Below are positions 11,281-20,291 of a stretch of DNA of 64,000 nucleotides, piece after piece. The stretch spans positions 992,001 to 1,056,000 of the forward strand of contig NZ_CP049990.1 in assembly GCF_011388195.1 (NCBI RefSeq), in the 5' to 3' direction. The translations under genes were made by a program, and so were the position numbers. Origin of the DNA: Pusillimonas sp. DMV24BSW_D (lineage in GTDB: Bacteria; Pseudomonadota; Gammaproteobacteria; Burkholderiales; Burkholderiaceae_B). The stretch's first letter is position 1; each line of letters begins with the position of its first letter. Below the pieces are notes generated by a model. The model was not told the DNA's origin. It did not search any database and saw only the letters and a list, made by a program, of their open reading frames with translations.

Positions 11281-11937
11281 TCAGGTTGTACTTAACAAAC
11301 CTTCGGACTCAATGAATTGAATAATTTCCTCTACTCCCTTTCCTTTTCCCACACTGCCCATCACAAATGGTCGGTTTCCACGCATACGTTGGGTGTCTTG
11401 TTTCATCACTTCTAACGAGGCGCCCACCAGTGGGGCCAAGTCTGTTTTGTTAATAATCAACAGATCCGATTTGGTAATGCCCGGGCCGCCTTTACGAGGA
11501 ATTTTTTCACCGGCCGAAACATCAATAACGTATAAGGTGAGGTCGGACAGTTCCGGGCTGAAAGTGGCCGCCAAGTTATCGCCGCCCGACTCGATGAACA
11601 CAATATCGGCATCGGGAAATTGATGCAGCATGCGGTCGATGGCCTCCAGGTTAATGGAAGCATCTTCACGAATCGCGGTGTGGGGGCAACCGCCGGTTTC
11701 AACCCCCATGATGCGCTCTGCCGGCAAGGCGCCGGAAAGCGTAAGCAGGCGCTGGTCTTCCTTAGTATAGATATCGTTTGTAATCGCTACGATGTCGTAA
11801 CGGGTGGACATTTTTTTACACAGCATTTCCAGTAAGGTGGTTTTGCCCGAGCCGACCGGCCCGCCTACGCCGATGCGCAGAGGCGGCAAAGTTTTGCTGC
11901 GTTTCTTTGCGGGTTTTGCGTGTTCGGGTGCATTCAT
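11281..11937 (-). CDS. ureG: Urease accessory GTPase UreG
   Basis: 218 residues. UreG hydrolyses GTP to drive nickel delivery to urease with UreD, UreF and UreE. The P-loop is '[15 protein letters not shown]', the metal-binding motif is the Cys-Pro-His of '[13 protein letters not shown]', and '[15 protein letters not shown]' and the G4 motif '[11 protein letters not shown]' follow. It is the last gene of the operon, 55 bp after ureF, and is followed by a terminator. Clear assignment. Confidence 0.97.
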   Translation of the reverse strand: MNAPEHAKPAKKRSKTLPPLRIGVGGPVGSGKTTLLEMLCKKMSTRYDIVAITNDIYTKEDQRLLTLSGALPAERIMGVETGGCPHTAIREDASINLEAIDRMLHQFPDADIVFIESGGDNLAATFSPELSDLTLYVIDVSAGEKIPRKGGPGITKSDLLIINKTDLAPLVGASLEVMKQDTQRMRGNRPFVMGSVGKGKGVEEIIQFIESEGLLSTT

Positions 11938-11992
11938 AATGGTTTTCCTTATTGGCTTGATGGGTTAAGCATGCGCGATGTAATCAATGTGG

Positions 11993-12688
11993 CTACGAGC
12001 GAAACAAGCGTGAGTATTGGGTTTCGTGGCGTGCGGCCACAATGGCGAATTGCGGGGCAAAGTTATACAGACGCAGTGGTACTTCAGCGGCGCGACGGTG
12101 TGCCAGTTCACATACTATGGCCAATGTTTCGCGCAATCGCTCGATCATCCGCTGTCCACTCATTTGGCCCAGCGGTACGCTTTTCATGGCCGCCATGACC
12201 TGGTTTTCAAGCCAGGAAAAAAGGTAGGCGGTAAGGCCGGCTTGCGCGCTAATGCCTTGTGCTTCGATCAACCCGGCATGCACGCAGGGAAAACAAGCGG
12301 GGTTGAGTCGTTTCATTAAACCCAGGCTTTGTGGTGAGCACCATTCCAGTGATTCGGCCAGCTGTAGTAACGACCACCCCATTTGCTGTGTCTCCTGACG
12401 CATTTCCTGGGTTTCGCGTGACGCCATAAACCAGTCGTTTAGTTGATGAATGGTGTGTTCGTCGGCGTTTTGGAATGCGTAGTAAAGGCCCAACCATAGT
12501 GGCGCTTCGCCATAACCCAGTACTTGCTCCAGTTGATCTGCGATCCACTGGCTGGCCGTTTCTTCATCGTGTACTAAACCCAGTTCGATGGCCGACTCCA
12601 GACCTTGCGAATAGCTGTAGCCGCCAATGGGAAGTGCTGGGGAGGTTAACTGCAATAACGCTGCCAGTTGCTCAGTTGGAGGCGTCAT
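11993..12688 (-). CDS. ureF: Urease accessory protein UreF
   Basis: 231 residues, all-helical accessory protein that links UreD to UreG in the nickel-insertion complex. The family opening 'LTSPALPIGGYSYSQGLE' is present and the C-terminus carries the conserved 'RLYNFAPQFAIVAARHETQYSRLFRS'-type tail. It overlaps the end of ureE by 17 bp, so translation is probably coupled. Confidence 0.95.
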   Translation of the reverse strand: MTPPTEQLAALLQLTSPALPIGGYSYSQGLESAIELGLVHDEETASQWIADQLEQVLGYGEAPLWLGLYYAFQNADEHTIHQLNDWFMASRETQEMRQETQQMGWSLLQLAESLEWCSPQSLGLMKRLNPACFPCVHAGLIEAQGISAQAGLTAYLFSWLENQVMAAMKSVPLGQMSGQRMIERLRETLAIVCELAHRRAAEVPLRLYNFAPQFAIVAARHETQYSRLFRS

Positions 12689-13244
12689 GAGGGTGATGAT
12701 GGTTGGCTACGTTGGGCGTGTGGGTGTGTTCATGCGCATCATAGGCTGCTTGTGCCAGCGCATAATCTTCATCGAACGTTTCATCATGCCCGTGCTTATG
12801 GCCTCCACCATAGGCGCCGGTTTCACGTGAAAAGGGTGCCTGTACTTGTGTGGTGGATACTCCTGGGATTCGATTAAGCATGGCCTCCAGTACCGGATCG
12901 TATTCCAGTTTCAGGTGATCGGCCTGAATTTCCAACGCGACATGCCGGTTGCCTAGATGATAGGCGGCACGCATTAAGTTCAGCGCTGTATCGGCGCAAA
13001 CTCGCAGCACATGTTCCTGTGCGGCTTTGATCAGAATGTATTGGCCTTGTTTGTTGCTGAGTAAGTCACCGTCGTTCAATAGGGTGCCTTGTGGAAGAAC
13101 AATGCCAATGTCGGTGCCGTTTTCAAGAGTGGCTTTCTGGCGGCTGCGTCGGCGCATCTGTAGTGGCAAAGTGAGCGTTAACGCGTTGGCGGGCAGTTTT
13201 TCCTGTGGCGTGTCGCGAAGTAGTATTCGATCGAAGATATACAT
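12672..13244 (-). CDS. ureE: Urease nickel metallochaperone UreE
   Basis: 190 residues. The first 150 residues are the usual peptide-binding and metal-binding domains, with 'GTLLNDGDLL' and the conserved 'LGNRHVALEIQADHL' region. The C-terminal 40 residues are rich in histidine ('HKHGHDETFDED', then 'HEHTHTPNVANHHHPHD'), which suggests nickel storage as well as transfer. The gene lies 72 bp after ureC and overlaps ureF by 17 bp. Confidence 0.95.
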   Translation of the reverse strand: MYIFDRILLRDTPQEKLPANALTLTLPLQMRRRSRQKATLENGTDIGIVLPQGTLLNDGDLLSNKQGQYILIKAAQEHVLRVCADTALNLMRAAYHLGNRHVALEIQADHLKLEYDPVLEAMLNRIPGVSTTQVQAPFSRETGAYGGGHKHGHDETFDEDYALAQAAYDAHEHTHTPNVANHHHPHDASN

Positions 13245-13316
13245 GATGAGTGTTTCCTGTTGGCCCTTAAGACATGTGGTCGTGGTGTATTGCGCTGCGG
13301 GTTGTTCGGAAGGAGG

Positions 13317-15032
13317 TCAGAACAAGAAATAACGTTGCGCCATCGGCAAGGTTTTGGCCGGCTCGCAGGTTAGCCACTCACCATCGGCCATCACTTGATA
13401 CGTTTGTGGGTCCACTTTTATCTCCGGCATCCAGTTATTCAGAACCATGTCTTGCTTGCCAATGGTGCGGCAGCCGGATACCGCCTCCAGTGTTTTGTTC
13501 AGACCCAGGTCTAGCAGTTCAGGGCTGTTCGAAGCGCTTTGCGACACAAAGGTTAAGGAGGTTTTTAAAGCAAGGCCGAAGCTGCCGAACATGGGGCGAA
13601 AATGAACGGGTTGCGGGGTGGAAATGGATGCCCCCGGATCTCCCATATAAGCACCGGCAATCATGCCGCCTTTCAATATCAGACTGGGTTTCACGCCAAA
13701 GAAGGCTGGGCGCCACAACACAATATCGGCCAGCTTCCCAGGCTCAAGCGAACCCACTTTGTGCGAGATGCCTTGGGCAATAGCCGGGTTAATTGTGTAC
13801 TTGGCTACATAGCGTTTAATACGGTTGTTATCGGCGTATGAAGTATCGCCTTGAAGCGCGCCGCGTTGAATTTTCATTTTGTCGGCCGTTTGCCAGGTAC
13901 GGCAAATGACCTCGCCCACACGTCCCATGGCCTGAGAGTCTGAACTCATGATCGAGAATGCGCCCATGTCGTGCAAGACATCTTCCGCCGCGATGGTTTC
14001 GCGGCGGATGCGGCTTTCTGCAAACGCGATGTCTTCCGCTATGGACGGATCGAGATGATGGCACACCATGAGCATGTCGAGGTGCTCGTCTATGGTGTTC
14101 ACCGTGAACGGCATGGTGGGGTTGGTTGAAGACGGCAGAATATTGGGCATGCCCGCCGCGCGGATAATGTCGGGTGCATGGCCACCGCCCGCGCCTTCGG
14201 TATGGTAAGCGTGAATTGTGCGGCCTTTGAAGGCACGGAAGGTGTCTTCAACGAATCCTGCTTCATTCAGGGTATCGCTATGAATGGCAACCTGGACATC
14301 CATTGTTTCCGCTACATCCAGGCAGTTTGAAATGGCCGCCGGCGTCGTGCCCCAGTCTTCATGCAATTTCAGCCCCATCGCTCCGGCTTGTACTTGTTCT
14401 ATTAAAGGTTCGGGCCGACTGCTATTGCCTTTACCTAAAAAGCCCAGGTTCATGGGGAAGGCGTCGGCTGCCGCCAGCATCGAACGGATATGCCAGGGGC
14501 CGGGTGTGCACGTGGTGGCCAGCGTACCGGTGGCTGGGCCCGTACCACCACCAATCATGGTTGTGACCCCGCTGGCCAGCGCTTCTTCAATTTGCTGTGG
14601 GCAAATAAAATGAATGTGCGCATCGATACCACCGGCGGTGGCAATCATGCCTTCCCCGGCAATTATTTCGGTGCCTGGGCCGATCACGATTGTCACACCC
14701 GGTTGAATGTCCGGGTTGCCGGCTTTGCCAATGGCATGAATATGGCCGTTTTTAAGGCCAATGTCGGCTTTAACAATACCGGTGACGGCGTCAATGATCA
14801 GGGCGTTGGTGATAACCGTGTCAGCACAATCGGCGCTGGTGCGCTGACTCTGGCCCATGCCATCGCGAATGACTTTGCCACCGCCGAATTTCACCTCTTC
14901 GCCGAATACGGTGAAATCGTGTGCGACTTCCGCCAATAGCGTGGTATCGGCCAAACGAACGCGGTCACCCTTTCCATTGAGCGTTGTCGGGCCAAACATC
15001 TCGGTGTAGGCCTGTCTATTTATCGTGGGCAT
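13317..15032 (-). CDS. ureC: Urease subunit alpha UreC
   Basis: 571 residues, catalytic subunit that hydrolyses urea to ammonia and carbamate at a dinickel centre. Visible ligands are the His pair in '[14 protein letters not shown]', the lysine to be carbamylated in 'GLKLHEDWG', the flap Cys-His in '[10 protein letters not shown]', and the Asp in '[12 protein letters not shown]'. The start codon shares one base with the ureB stop (TAATG), so the two subunits are coupled. Length and motifs are full and intact. Confidence 0.98.
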   Translation of the reverse strand: MPTINRQAYTEMFGPTTLNGKGDRVRLADTTLLAEVAHDFTVFGEEVKFGGGKVIRDGMGQSQRTSADCADTVITNALIIDAVTGIVKADIGLKNGHIHAIGKAGNPDIQPGVTIVIGPGTEIIAGEGMIATAGGIDAHIHFICPQQIEEALASGVTTMIGGGTGPATGTLATTCTPGPWHIRSMLAAADAFPMNLGFLGKGNSSRPEPLIEQVQAGAMGLKLHEDWGTTPAAISNCLDVAETMDVQVAIHSDTLNEAGFVEDTFRAFKGRTIHAYHTEGAGGGHAPDIIRAAGMPNILPSSTNPTMPFTVNTIDEHLDMLMVCHHLDPSIAEDIAFAESRIRRETIAAEDVLHDMGAFSIMSSDSQAMGRVGEVICRTWQTADKMKIQRGALQGDTSYADNNRIKRYVAKYTINPAIAQGISHKVGSLEPGKLADIVLWRPAFFGVKPSLILKGGMIAGAYMGDPGASISTPQPVHFRPMFGSFGLALKTSLTFVSQSASNSPELLDLGLNKTLEAVSGCRTIGKQDMVLNNWMPEIKVDPQTYQVMADGEWLTCEPAKTLPMAQRYFLF

Positions 15033-15337
15033 TACAGCGCTCCCATTACCTGGTTGTTGAAGCCATAGACATGCCGGGATCCGGCCAAGGCAACCAGCCT
15101 CACAGTGCGCCGTTGGCCGGGCTCGAAGCGCACGGCGGTACCGGCTGCGATATTTAAACGAAAGCCATAGGCAGCTTTGCGGTCGAACTGCAATGCTGCG
15201 TTCGTTTCGGCAAAATGAAAGTGCGATCCGACTTGTATAGGTCTGTCGCCGGTGTTGATGACATCCACCTGGCAGGTTTCGCGGTCAATGTTGATCGGAA
15301 TATCGTCTTCGGCAACAAGAATTTCTCCAGGGATCAT
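15032..15337 (-). CDS. ureB: Urease subunit beta UreB
   Basis: 101 residues, starting '[16 protein letters not shown]', the usual beginning of the urease beta chain. A longer open frame extends upstream into ureJ, but the ATG at 15337 has AAGGAG at ideal spacing and gives the family length. Conserved '[16 protein letters not shown]' and '[10 protein letters not shown]' are present. It follows ureJ by 14 bp and its stop overlaps the ureC start by one base. Confidence 0.97.
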   Translation of the reverse strand: MIPGEILVAEDDIPINIDRETCQVDVINTGDRPIQVGSHFHFAETNAALQFDRKAAYGFRLNIAAGTAVRFEPGQRRTVRLVALAGSRHVYGFNNQVMGAL

Positions 15338-15351
15338 GTCGTATCTCCTTG

Positions 15352-15984
15352 TTATGCAAAGCCCAACAGCGTTACGCCGTATGCGGCGACCAGTGCGCCT
15401 CCGGTACGGATGGCCCAACTGGCATGCGGTCGCAATGTTTGGCCCGCATAGGTGCCAGCAAAAAGAAGAGCTAATGTGCCAATTAGAAAGCCACCGATGT
15501 ATCCCATCGCTTGCGCCTGGGCGGGCATGTCGTGGCCGTGTGCAAAGCCATGAAACAGGGCGAAGAAAGCGGTTATGCCAAACGCGATCCAATTGGGCAG
15601 GCGAACGGCCGTGGCAACCAGCAAACCGAAGACCAGCAGTGAAAGCAGAATTAAAGGCTCCACGGCCGGCAGGTGCGTTCCTTGCATGCTAAGCACGCTA
15701 CCGATAAGCATGGCTACCAGGAAGGCTGTTAAGGTGCTTGCCTGTTGCAGGCGGCTTGTCATGGTAAGCGCTACCCATAAGCCTGTCGTTAACATGGCCA
15801 GTAAATGGTCGATACCCGTAAAAGGGTGAATCAACCCCATGTAAAACGCATTGTGTGTCAGATCGTTCGCATGGCCTGGGTGTGCGAGCGCCCAGACGGG
15901 CGCAAAGATTGAAACTGTTGCAAAGATGAAATGCCACTTCGTCGTGTGGGGCTTGTTTATTAAAGTCTGGTTTGCTTGTTGCAT
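15352..15984 (-). CDS. ureJ: HupE/UreJ nickel-related membrane protein
   Basis: 210 residues with a hydrophobic N-terminal segment that may act as a signal and about six further membrane segments. The family signature '[13 protein letters not shown]' and the second histidine motif '[11 protein letters not shown]' are both present. HupE/UreJ proteins are linked to nickel or cobalt uptake. The gene lies between ureA and ureB, splitting the structural genes; AAGGAG precedes the ATG. The transport role here is inferred from the family and the operon. Confidence 0.92.
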   Translation of the reverse strand: MQQANQTLINKPHTTKWHFIFATVSIFAPVWALAHPGHANDLTHNAFYMGLIHPFTGIDHLLAMLTTGLWVALTMTSRLQQASTLTAFLVAMLIGSVLSMQGTHLPAVEPLILLSLLVFGLLVATAVRLPNWIAFGITAFFALFHGFAHGHDMPAQAQAMGYIGGFLIGTLALLFAGTYAGQTLRPHASWAIRTGGALVAAYGVTLLGFA

Positions 15985-16002
15985 GCGAGCTCCTTGGCGT
16001 GC

Positions 16003-16305
16003 TTACACAATGGGGTTGTGCACCGTAATTAGTTTGGTGCCGTCAGGAAATGTGGCTTCAACCTGCACTTCAGTCAGCATTTCAGGAACGCCGTCCATTA
16101 CCTCGTTGCGTGTCAACAAAGTCGTGCCATAGTGCATCAGGTCGCTTACCGTTCTACCGTCTCGTGCGCCTTCCATCAGGCTTGCCGAGATCAAGGCCAT
16201 GGCTTCCGGGTAGTTCAGTTTTAGTTTGCGTGCCTTTCGTCGCTCTGCTAGTAACGCGGCAGTAAAGATAAGTAGCTTGTCTTTTTCACGAGGGGTCAGT
16301 TCCAT
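16003..16305 (-). CDS. ureA: Urease subunit gamma UreA
   Basis: 100 residues, starting '[20 protein letters not shown]', the standard opening of the urease gamma chain. '[20 protein letters not shown]' and the C-terminal '[18 protein letters not shown]' are typical. It follows ureD by 21 bp and precedes ureJ by 18 bp on the minus strand. Confidence 0.97.
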   Translation of the reverse strand: MELTPREKDKLLIFTAALLAERRKARKLKLNYPEAMALISASLMEGARDGRTVSDLMHYGTTLLTRNEVMDGVPEMLTEVQVEATFPDGTKLITVHNPIV

Positions 16306-16326
16306 TGTCTGCTCCGGTTGGGTTTA

Positions 16327-17169
16327 TTAAGTGGCCCATAAACGAATAGGCGTTGCCGCCACGTTCAGGATCAGGGGGCGCAACTGCGACCATAATTCGA
16401 TGAGTAATGCGCGAACTTCTTGCGCGTGTTTGCCCAGCACGCGAACAAGGGAAAGTGCCTGGTTATTGGCTCTTGGAATTTGGGTAAAGCCGGCGCGAAG
16501 TGAGTCGTGCCATGGCAGCGACAGACTGATTTCTTCGCAGGTGAGGTCAGCTAACTTTGGGCCGAAAGCCCATAACGTTGCGGTAACCGGAAAGGCGCCC
16601 ATACCGCTTTGGCATAGGCGTAAAGGGTGCCCCGCGTATAAGTGGCCCGTATCAACCCACAGTAAGCGGTCGTCAAGTGTCAGGCGCAAGTCCATGGTTA
16701 GTTGGCCGCGCTGCCAATGTTCGTTGGTACACACACTGCCTAGTTGAACAATCTCCCAGCCGATCATACGAGCGCCGCTTTGCAGTGCGATGGTTGTCTG
16801 TGTTGTCGCGTCAGCGTCTTCGAAGATGATGTTTTCCTGAGGCAGCCAGTCAAGTTTGGCATTCTCTTGAACTTTGAGTGTGACGTATTGTGCGGAGGCT
16901 TTGCCGTTTGCTTTGTACCAACGCGTTGCGCCGGGGGTGTTGATGACGGCATGTGCATGTGCATGAACCTGAATGTCGATGGTTAAATGATCCCCGCCTG
17001 CAATGCCGGAAGGAGGGTGCAGGATCGATGCATGACAGGTATGCGTGTTTTCGGGATACAGTGCTTTTTGCACCAGTAAAGGGCCTTCGTGCTTCTTATG
17101 GCTCAGTACCGTTTTATCGGCATAACCCGATTTAAATTCAAGTTCCAGGCGAGCAAGCCAGTTTTGCAT
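16327..17169 (-). CDS. ureD: Urease accessory protein UreD
   Basis: 280 residues. UreD (UreH) binds apo-urease and receives nickel from UreG and UreF. Family features are 'HPPSGIAGGDHLTIDI', 'TPGATRWYK', 'LPQENIIFEDA' and 'WEIVQLGS'. It is the first gene of the eight-gene operon; the transcript is predicted to start about 70 bases upstream from a sigma-54 promoter. The Shine-Dalgarno sequence is weak. Confidence 0.95.
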   Translation of the reverse strand: MQNWLARLELEFKSGYADKTVLSHKKHEGPLLVQKALYPENTHTCHASILHPPSGIAGGDHLTIDIQVHAHAHAVINTPGATRWYKANGKASAQYVTLKVQENAKLDWLPQENIIFEDADATTQTTIALQSGARMIGWEIVQLGSVCTNEHWQRGQLTMDLRLTLDDRLLWVDTGHLYAGHPLRLCQSGMGAFPVTATLWAFGPKLADLTCEEISLSLPWHDSLRAGFTQIPRANNQALSLVRVLGKHAQEVRALLIELWSQLRPLILNVAATPIRLWAT

Positions 17170-17250
17170 AATGGATACGACTATCGCGTTTTTGCATTGT
17201 GATTGTGCAGTGTGGCGCAGGTGCGTTTGAGTTTTTTATACTGTTGACTT

Positions 17251-17267
17251 AGCAAGTTCTGTGCCAA
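17251..17267 (-). promoter_or_regulatory. Sigma-54 promoter of the urease operon
   Basis: On the minus strand the sequence reads TTGGCACAGAACTTGCT, matching the -24/-12 consensus TGGCACG-N4-TTGCW at all but one position. The predicted start is near 17240, giving a leader of about 70 bases to ureD. Found by eye; not tested. Confidence 0.75.
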
Positions 17268-17315
17268 CGTTTGGCGAGAAGTGAACTCACAATGATGGGT
17301 ATGGTCGAATGCTGT

Positions 17316-17330
17316 GCACCAATTTCGGGC
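17316..17330 (-). promoter_or_regulatory. Candidate NtrC enhancer site (proximal)
   Basis: GCACCAATTTCGGGC fits the NtrC pattern GCAC-N7-GTGC with one mismatch. Its centre is about 83 bp upstream of the predicted sigma-54 start. Confidence 0.5.
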
Positions 17331-17355
17331 AGCGATTGCATTCAGGTGCGTGTTC

Positions 17356-17370
17356 GCACCGTAATTGTGC
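17356..17370 (-). promoter_or_regulatory. Candidate NtrC enhancer site (distal)
   Basis: GCACCGTAATTGTGC is an exact GCAC-N7-GTGC match, centred about 123 bp upstream of the predicted sigma-54 start, a usual enhancer distance. The two sites are 40 bp apart, close to four helical turns. It also lies 41 bp before the divergent DUF411 gene. Confidence 0.55.
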
Positions 17371-17410
17371 AATTATTCATTTTGGCTTTTTATTGTTAAG
17401 AAGGATTCCT

Positions 17411-17827
17411 ATGAAAAAGCGACTGGCTTTTCTTGCCACTCTTCTTGTTGCTTCAATGGCGCATGCGAATGACGCATCTCTTACCGTTTATCAAGATCCC
17501 AACTGTGGTTGCTGCACGGGTTGGGCAGAACACATGCGGGAGTCCGGTTTCGAGGTGAAGCAAATAAAAACGCGCGATATGGTTTCCGTGAAGGAAAAGC
17601 TGGGCGTACCGGTAAAACTGGGTTCATGCCACACGGCGGTCATGGACGAAACGGGCCAGGTGGTTGAAGGGCACGTGCCGGCTAATGTGGTACGTAAACT
17701 GCTGGCCACCCCGGCGATGAAGGGAGTAGCGGCCCCCGGTATGCCGACGAATGCGCCGGGCATGGGTGCGCTAAACGGTAATTTGGTCACGGTTGATTTT
17801 CAGGGGCGCCCATTTTCGCGTGATTAA
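17411..17827 (+). CDS. Secreted DUF411 metal-binding protein
   Basis: 138 residues from the ATG at 17411, which has AAGGA upstream; the first 18-20 residues ('MKKRLAFLATLLVASMAHA') form a signal peptide. The mature part has 'DPNCGCCTGWAEHM', the DUF411 cysteine motif, then 'SCHTAVMDETGQVVEGHVPA'. DUF411 proteins are periplasmic, thioredoxin-like and often found near copper or metal resistance genes. Here it is divergent from urease and its stop overlaps the LysR stop by 4 bp. Its own metal is not shown. Confidence 0.85.
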   Translation: MKKRLAFLATLLVASMAHANDASLTVYQDPNCGCCTGWAEHMRESGFEVKQIKTRDMVSVKEKLGVPVKLGSCHTAVMDETGQVVEGHVPANVVRKLLATPAMKGVAAPGMPTNAPGMGALNGNLVTVDFQGRPFSRD

Positions 17828-18755
17828 TCAACATTGTTGGTTTCGTACCCCAGCGTTGGCTTTATCCATGGTTGATTTTTAAGTTTGTTCGATAAAAAAT
17901 CTATCAGTGCACGCACTTTTGGAAGCAAGAAACGACGTGTGGGGTAAACCGCATATATATCAAGTGTCGGGCACTGATATTCAGTTAATAGGGGAACCAG
18001 TTCCCCTTTGTCCAAAGCTTCTGCCACTAAAAAAGAAGGTTGCAGAACAATGCCGTTTCCCGCGATTGCGGCAGCAACGCAGGTGTCCCCGTTGTTCGAC
18101 CAGAGACGAGGCTGTACTTTCACCACGGCGGGGCCATCCGGGCCGGTAAATGACCATTGGTCTCCGGTTGTAAACAGGCTGTAGCTTAAGGTCTGATGCT
18201 GGGTGAGATCAGCAGGCTGCTGTGGTTCACCATGTTTGGCAACATAGGCGGGCGATGCACACAAAATTAATGGTGTGCTGGTCAATTTGCGCGAGACAAG
18301 TGAGGAGTCGGGTAAACGCGCGATTCGCACAGCCAAATCGAATCCCTCTTCCACAATGTCGGTAACGCGATCAGTGAGCTGGATGTCCAGCGTGACGTTA
18401 GGATGGGCGGCTATGAACTCACCCCATAAAGGAGTCAAGTGTTTTATTCCAAAACTTACCGGAATACTGACTTTTAATAGTCCAATAGCGACATCGCTTT
18501 GCGTGACAATTTCTGCTTCCGACTCTTCAATCCGAGACAAAATTTCACGACAGCGCGCCAGGAAAATTTCGCCCTCTCGAGTTAATGAAAGTCGTCGGTT
18601 GTGCGATGAATAAGTCTGACGCCCAAGCGATGTTCCATCTCGGAGACGTAGCGCGATACGGCGGCTTTTGAGAAACCAAGTTGGTTTGCCGCAGCCACAA
18701 AACTTCCCGCTTCGGTTACGTGAACAAAAACACGCATTTCCTGGAACTTGTCCAT
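17824..18755 (-). pseudogene. LysR-family regulator broken by a one-base frameshift
   Basis: Reading from the ATG at 18755 gives a good LysR helix-turn-helix ('MDKFQEMRVFVHVTEAGSF', 'NQLGFSKAAVSRYVSEME', 'LGVRLIHRTT') that then stops after a few residues. The next frame continues with the expected 'RRLSLTREGEIFLARCREIL' and the effector domain to the stop at 17824. Adding one G to the GG at 18597-18598 would restore a 310-residue protein. So either the gene is inactive or the base is a sequencing error; the rest shows no decay. It is divergent from a DoxX gene, a common LysR-target arrangement. Confidence 0.85.
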
Positions 18756-18871
18756 TGTCTCTTATTTATAAACAATCTATTTCAAAAATCTCAGTTTATC
18801 TATCATTATTGGAACAGTATAGTGGGCCTCAACGAAACATTTAAATCACTTTCTACATTTACGAGGTCAGT

Positions 18872-19333
18872 ATGTCAGTTACTTCAGATATTCAAAACAC
18901 GTTTAGCCGACGGATTTTACAAACCGAGCAGCGTTGGGCGCCGCTTGTGTTGCGCGTGGTGGCCGGCGTAATTTTTTTCGCACATGGCGCGCAAAAGCTG
19001 TTTGGTTGGTTCGGTGGGTACGGCCTAACAGGCACCGGGCAATTTATGGATTCTTTAGGTTTGTCGCCAGGTTACGCAATGGCGTTGCTTGCGGGAAGTG
19101 CTGAGTTCTTTGGCGGGTTGGCGCTGATAATTGGACTGCTGGTAAGGCCGGTATCGGTGATTTTGGCAGTAACAATGGTGGTCGCTATTTTGAGCGTTCA
19201 CATTGGAAACGGTTTGTTTATGTCGAACAATGGTTATGAGTTTGCTTTAGCTTTGTTGGCAATGACCGTCTCGTTATTGCTCTCGGGGGCGGGCAAGCTG
19301 GGTCTAGATGGTGTTTTATCTCGATCAAGATAA
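18872..19333 (+). CDS. DoxX-family membrane protein
   Basis: 153 residues with four predicted membrane segments. The DoxX signature is seen in 'LRVVAGVIFFAHGAQKLFGW', followed by 'GSAEFFGGLALIIGLLVRP'. DoxX-like proteins are small inner-membrane proteins of mixed or unknown function, several linked to redox stress. The ATG has GAGG upstream. It is divergent from the damaged LysR gene and followed by its own terminator, so it is probably monocistronic and was probably the target of that regulator. Confidence 0.88.
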   Translation: MSVTSDIQNTFSRRILQTEQRWAPLVLRVVAGVIFFAHGAQKLFGWFGGYGLTGTGQFMDSLGLSPGYAMALLAGSAEFFGGLALIIGLLVRPVSVILAVTMVVAILSVHIGNGLFMSNNGYEFALALLAMTVSLLLSGAGKLGLDGVLSRSR

Positions 19334-19383
19334 TCGTGCGAACCCGCTCATCATCCTCCACCACTAAGTTAGTTTCAGTGTCT

Positions 19384-19420
19384 CCGGATGCTGTCATTCA
19401 GTGCATCTGGGGTAGTTTTT
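19384..19420 (+). terminator. Terminator of the doxX gene
   Basis: An 8-bp stem (19384-19391 with 19403-19410, one G-U pair) is followed by five T. It lies 50 bases after the doxX stop. Confidence 0.6.
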
Positions 19421-19468
19421 AATTCGGCACTCCATTAAGCAATCTTACAAATATGTATTTTTTTCAAT

Positions 19469-19503
19469 AAAAAAAAATGGCCCTCATTTCTGAGGGCCAT
19501 TTT
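19469..19503 (-). terminator. Terminator of tRNA-Thr
   Basis: A perfect 13-bp stem (19474-19486 with 19491-19503) with a 4-base loop, followed on the minus strand by an unbroken T run. It lies 25 bases past the tRNA 3' end. Confidence 0.85.
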
Positions 19504-19527
19504 GCTGCGGAAATCCGCATAAATACT

Positions 19528-19603
19528 TGGTGCCGGCTAACGGATTCGAACTGTTGACCTTCGCATTACAAGTGCGCTGCTCTACCAACTGAGCTAAGCC
19601 GGC
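19528..19603 (-). tRNA. tRNA-Thr (anticodon UGU)
   Basis: The 76-base minus-strand sequence folds as a cloverleaf: acceptor stem GCCGGCU paired with AGCCGGC, D-arm with AGCUCAGUUGG, anticodon loop reading CUUGUAA with UGU, T-loop GUUCGAAUC, and an encoded 3' CCA. It decodes ACA and related Thr codons. Confidence 0.97.
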
Positions 19604-19645
19604 TAAAGACCATAATTCTACTATTTTTTTTGAGTGCTTGCTTGG

Positions 19646-20260
19646 TTAGAACTTGGGAAATTCGCCGTCGCCGCCGGCCAGCCAGTTACGGCCTCGGCGA
19701 TACAGGTCGTCAACCTCCGGCCCCGTTAGCATAGGCATGTCCATTTTCACGTTGTAGCCAATGCGCGTTTGGATATAAGCCAAATGGCGATAACCGGCAG
19801 GCATTTTCGCCAGAGCGTCTTGGTCGAGCTTTAACACAGCAGCAGGGTCCAGCGGGTCGATGCGATCTTTTTCGTATATGGGCTGACGGTGTAATACCTT
19901 CCATTCCCCTTCATGTTTCACCATGAAGTCGTAGAAGCGGCCCGTACATACCACATCGCACAATACACCTTCTACATCACCGCGCTGGGAAATCGTCATT
20001 TTCGTTTGCGAAATTGCGCGGTCGCCGTTGATGTCGACGGCCGAGCCACCCAAAAAGTGCAAAATACTCACGCCTTTTTTCCAGCCTTCCTGGGTGACGC
20101 GAATGAAGTCTTTGTGGTGACCCTGGAACCAGGTGGCCATCATAACGCCGTCGGGGTGCCAGACGGAGGCGAAGCGTTCCCAGTCGCCGGCATCGCGCCA
20201 TACGGCCCAACGTTCAACGGTTTGACGAATAAGAAGCTCTTCCTGCAAGCTATTGCTCAT
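19646..20260 (-). CDS. NTF2/SnoaL-like fold protein, function unknown
   Basis: 204 residues. The first 130 fit the SnoaL-like/NTF2 cone fold ('WAVWRDAGDWERFASVWHPD', then 'GRFYDFMVKHEGEWKVLHRQ'), shared by isomerases, dehydratases and dioxygenase beta chains. The C-terminal 60 residues extend beyond the fold. There is no signal peptide. It sits 31 bp downstream of sspB on the same strand, so it may be on that transcript, but no partner suggests a substrate. Confidence 0.7.
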   Translation of the reverse strand: MSNSLQEELLIRQTVERWAVWRDAGDWERFASVWHPDGVMMATWFQGHHKDFIRVTQEGWKKGVSILHFLGGSAVDINGDRAISQTKMTISQRGDVEGVLCDVVCTGRFYDFMVKHEGEWKVLHRQPIYEKDRIDPLDPAAVLKLDQDALAKMPAGYRHLAYIQTRIGYNVKMDMPMLTGPEVDDLYRRGRNWLAGGDGEFPKF

Positions 20261-20291
20261 TGTGTCTCCAATTTCTATGTTTTTGGTTGTG

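Noticed and set aside
18756-18871. Possible LysR operator between the LysR and doxX genes
   Set aside because: AT-rich with several T-N11-A matches, none convincing enough to choose.
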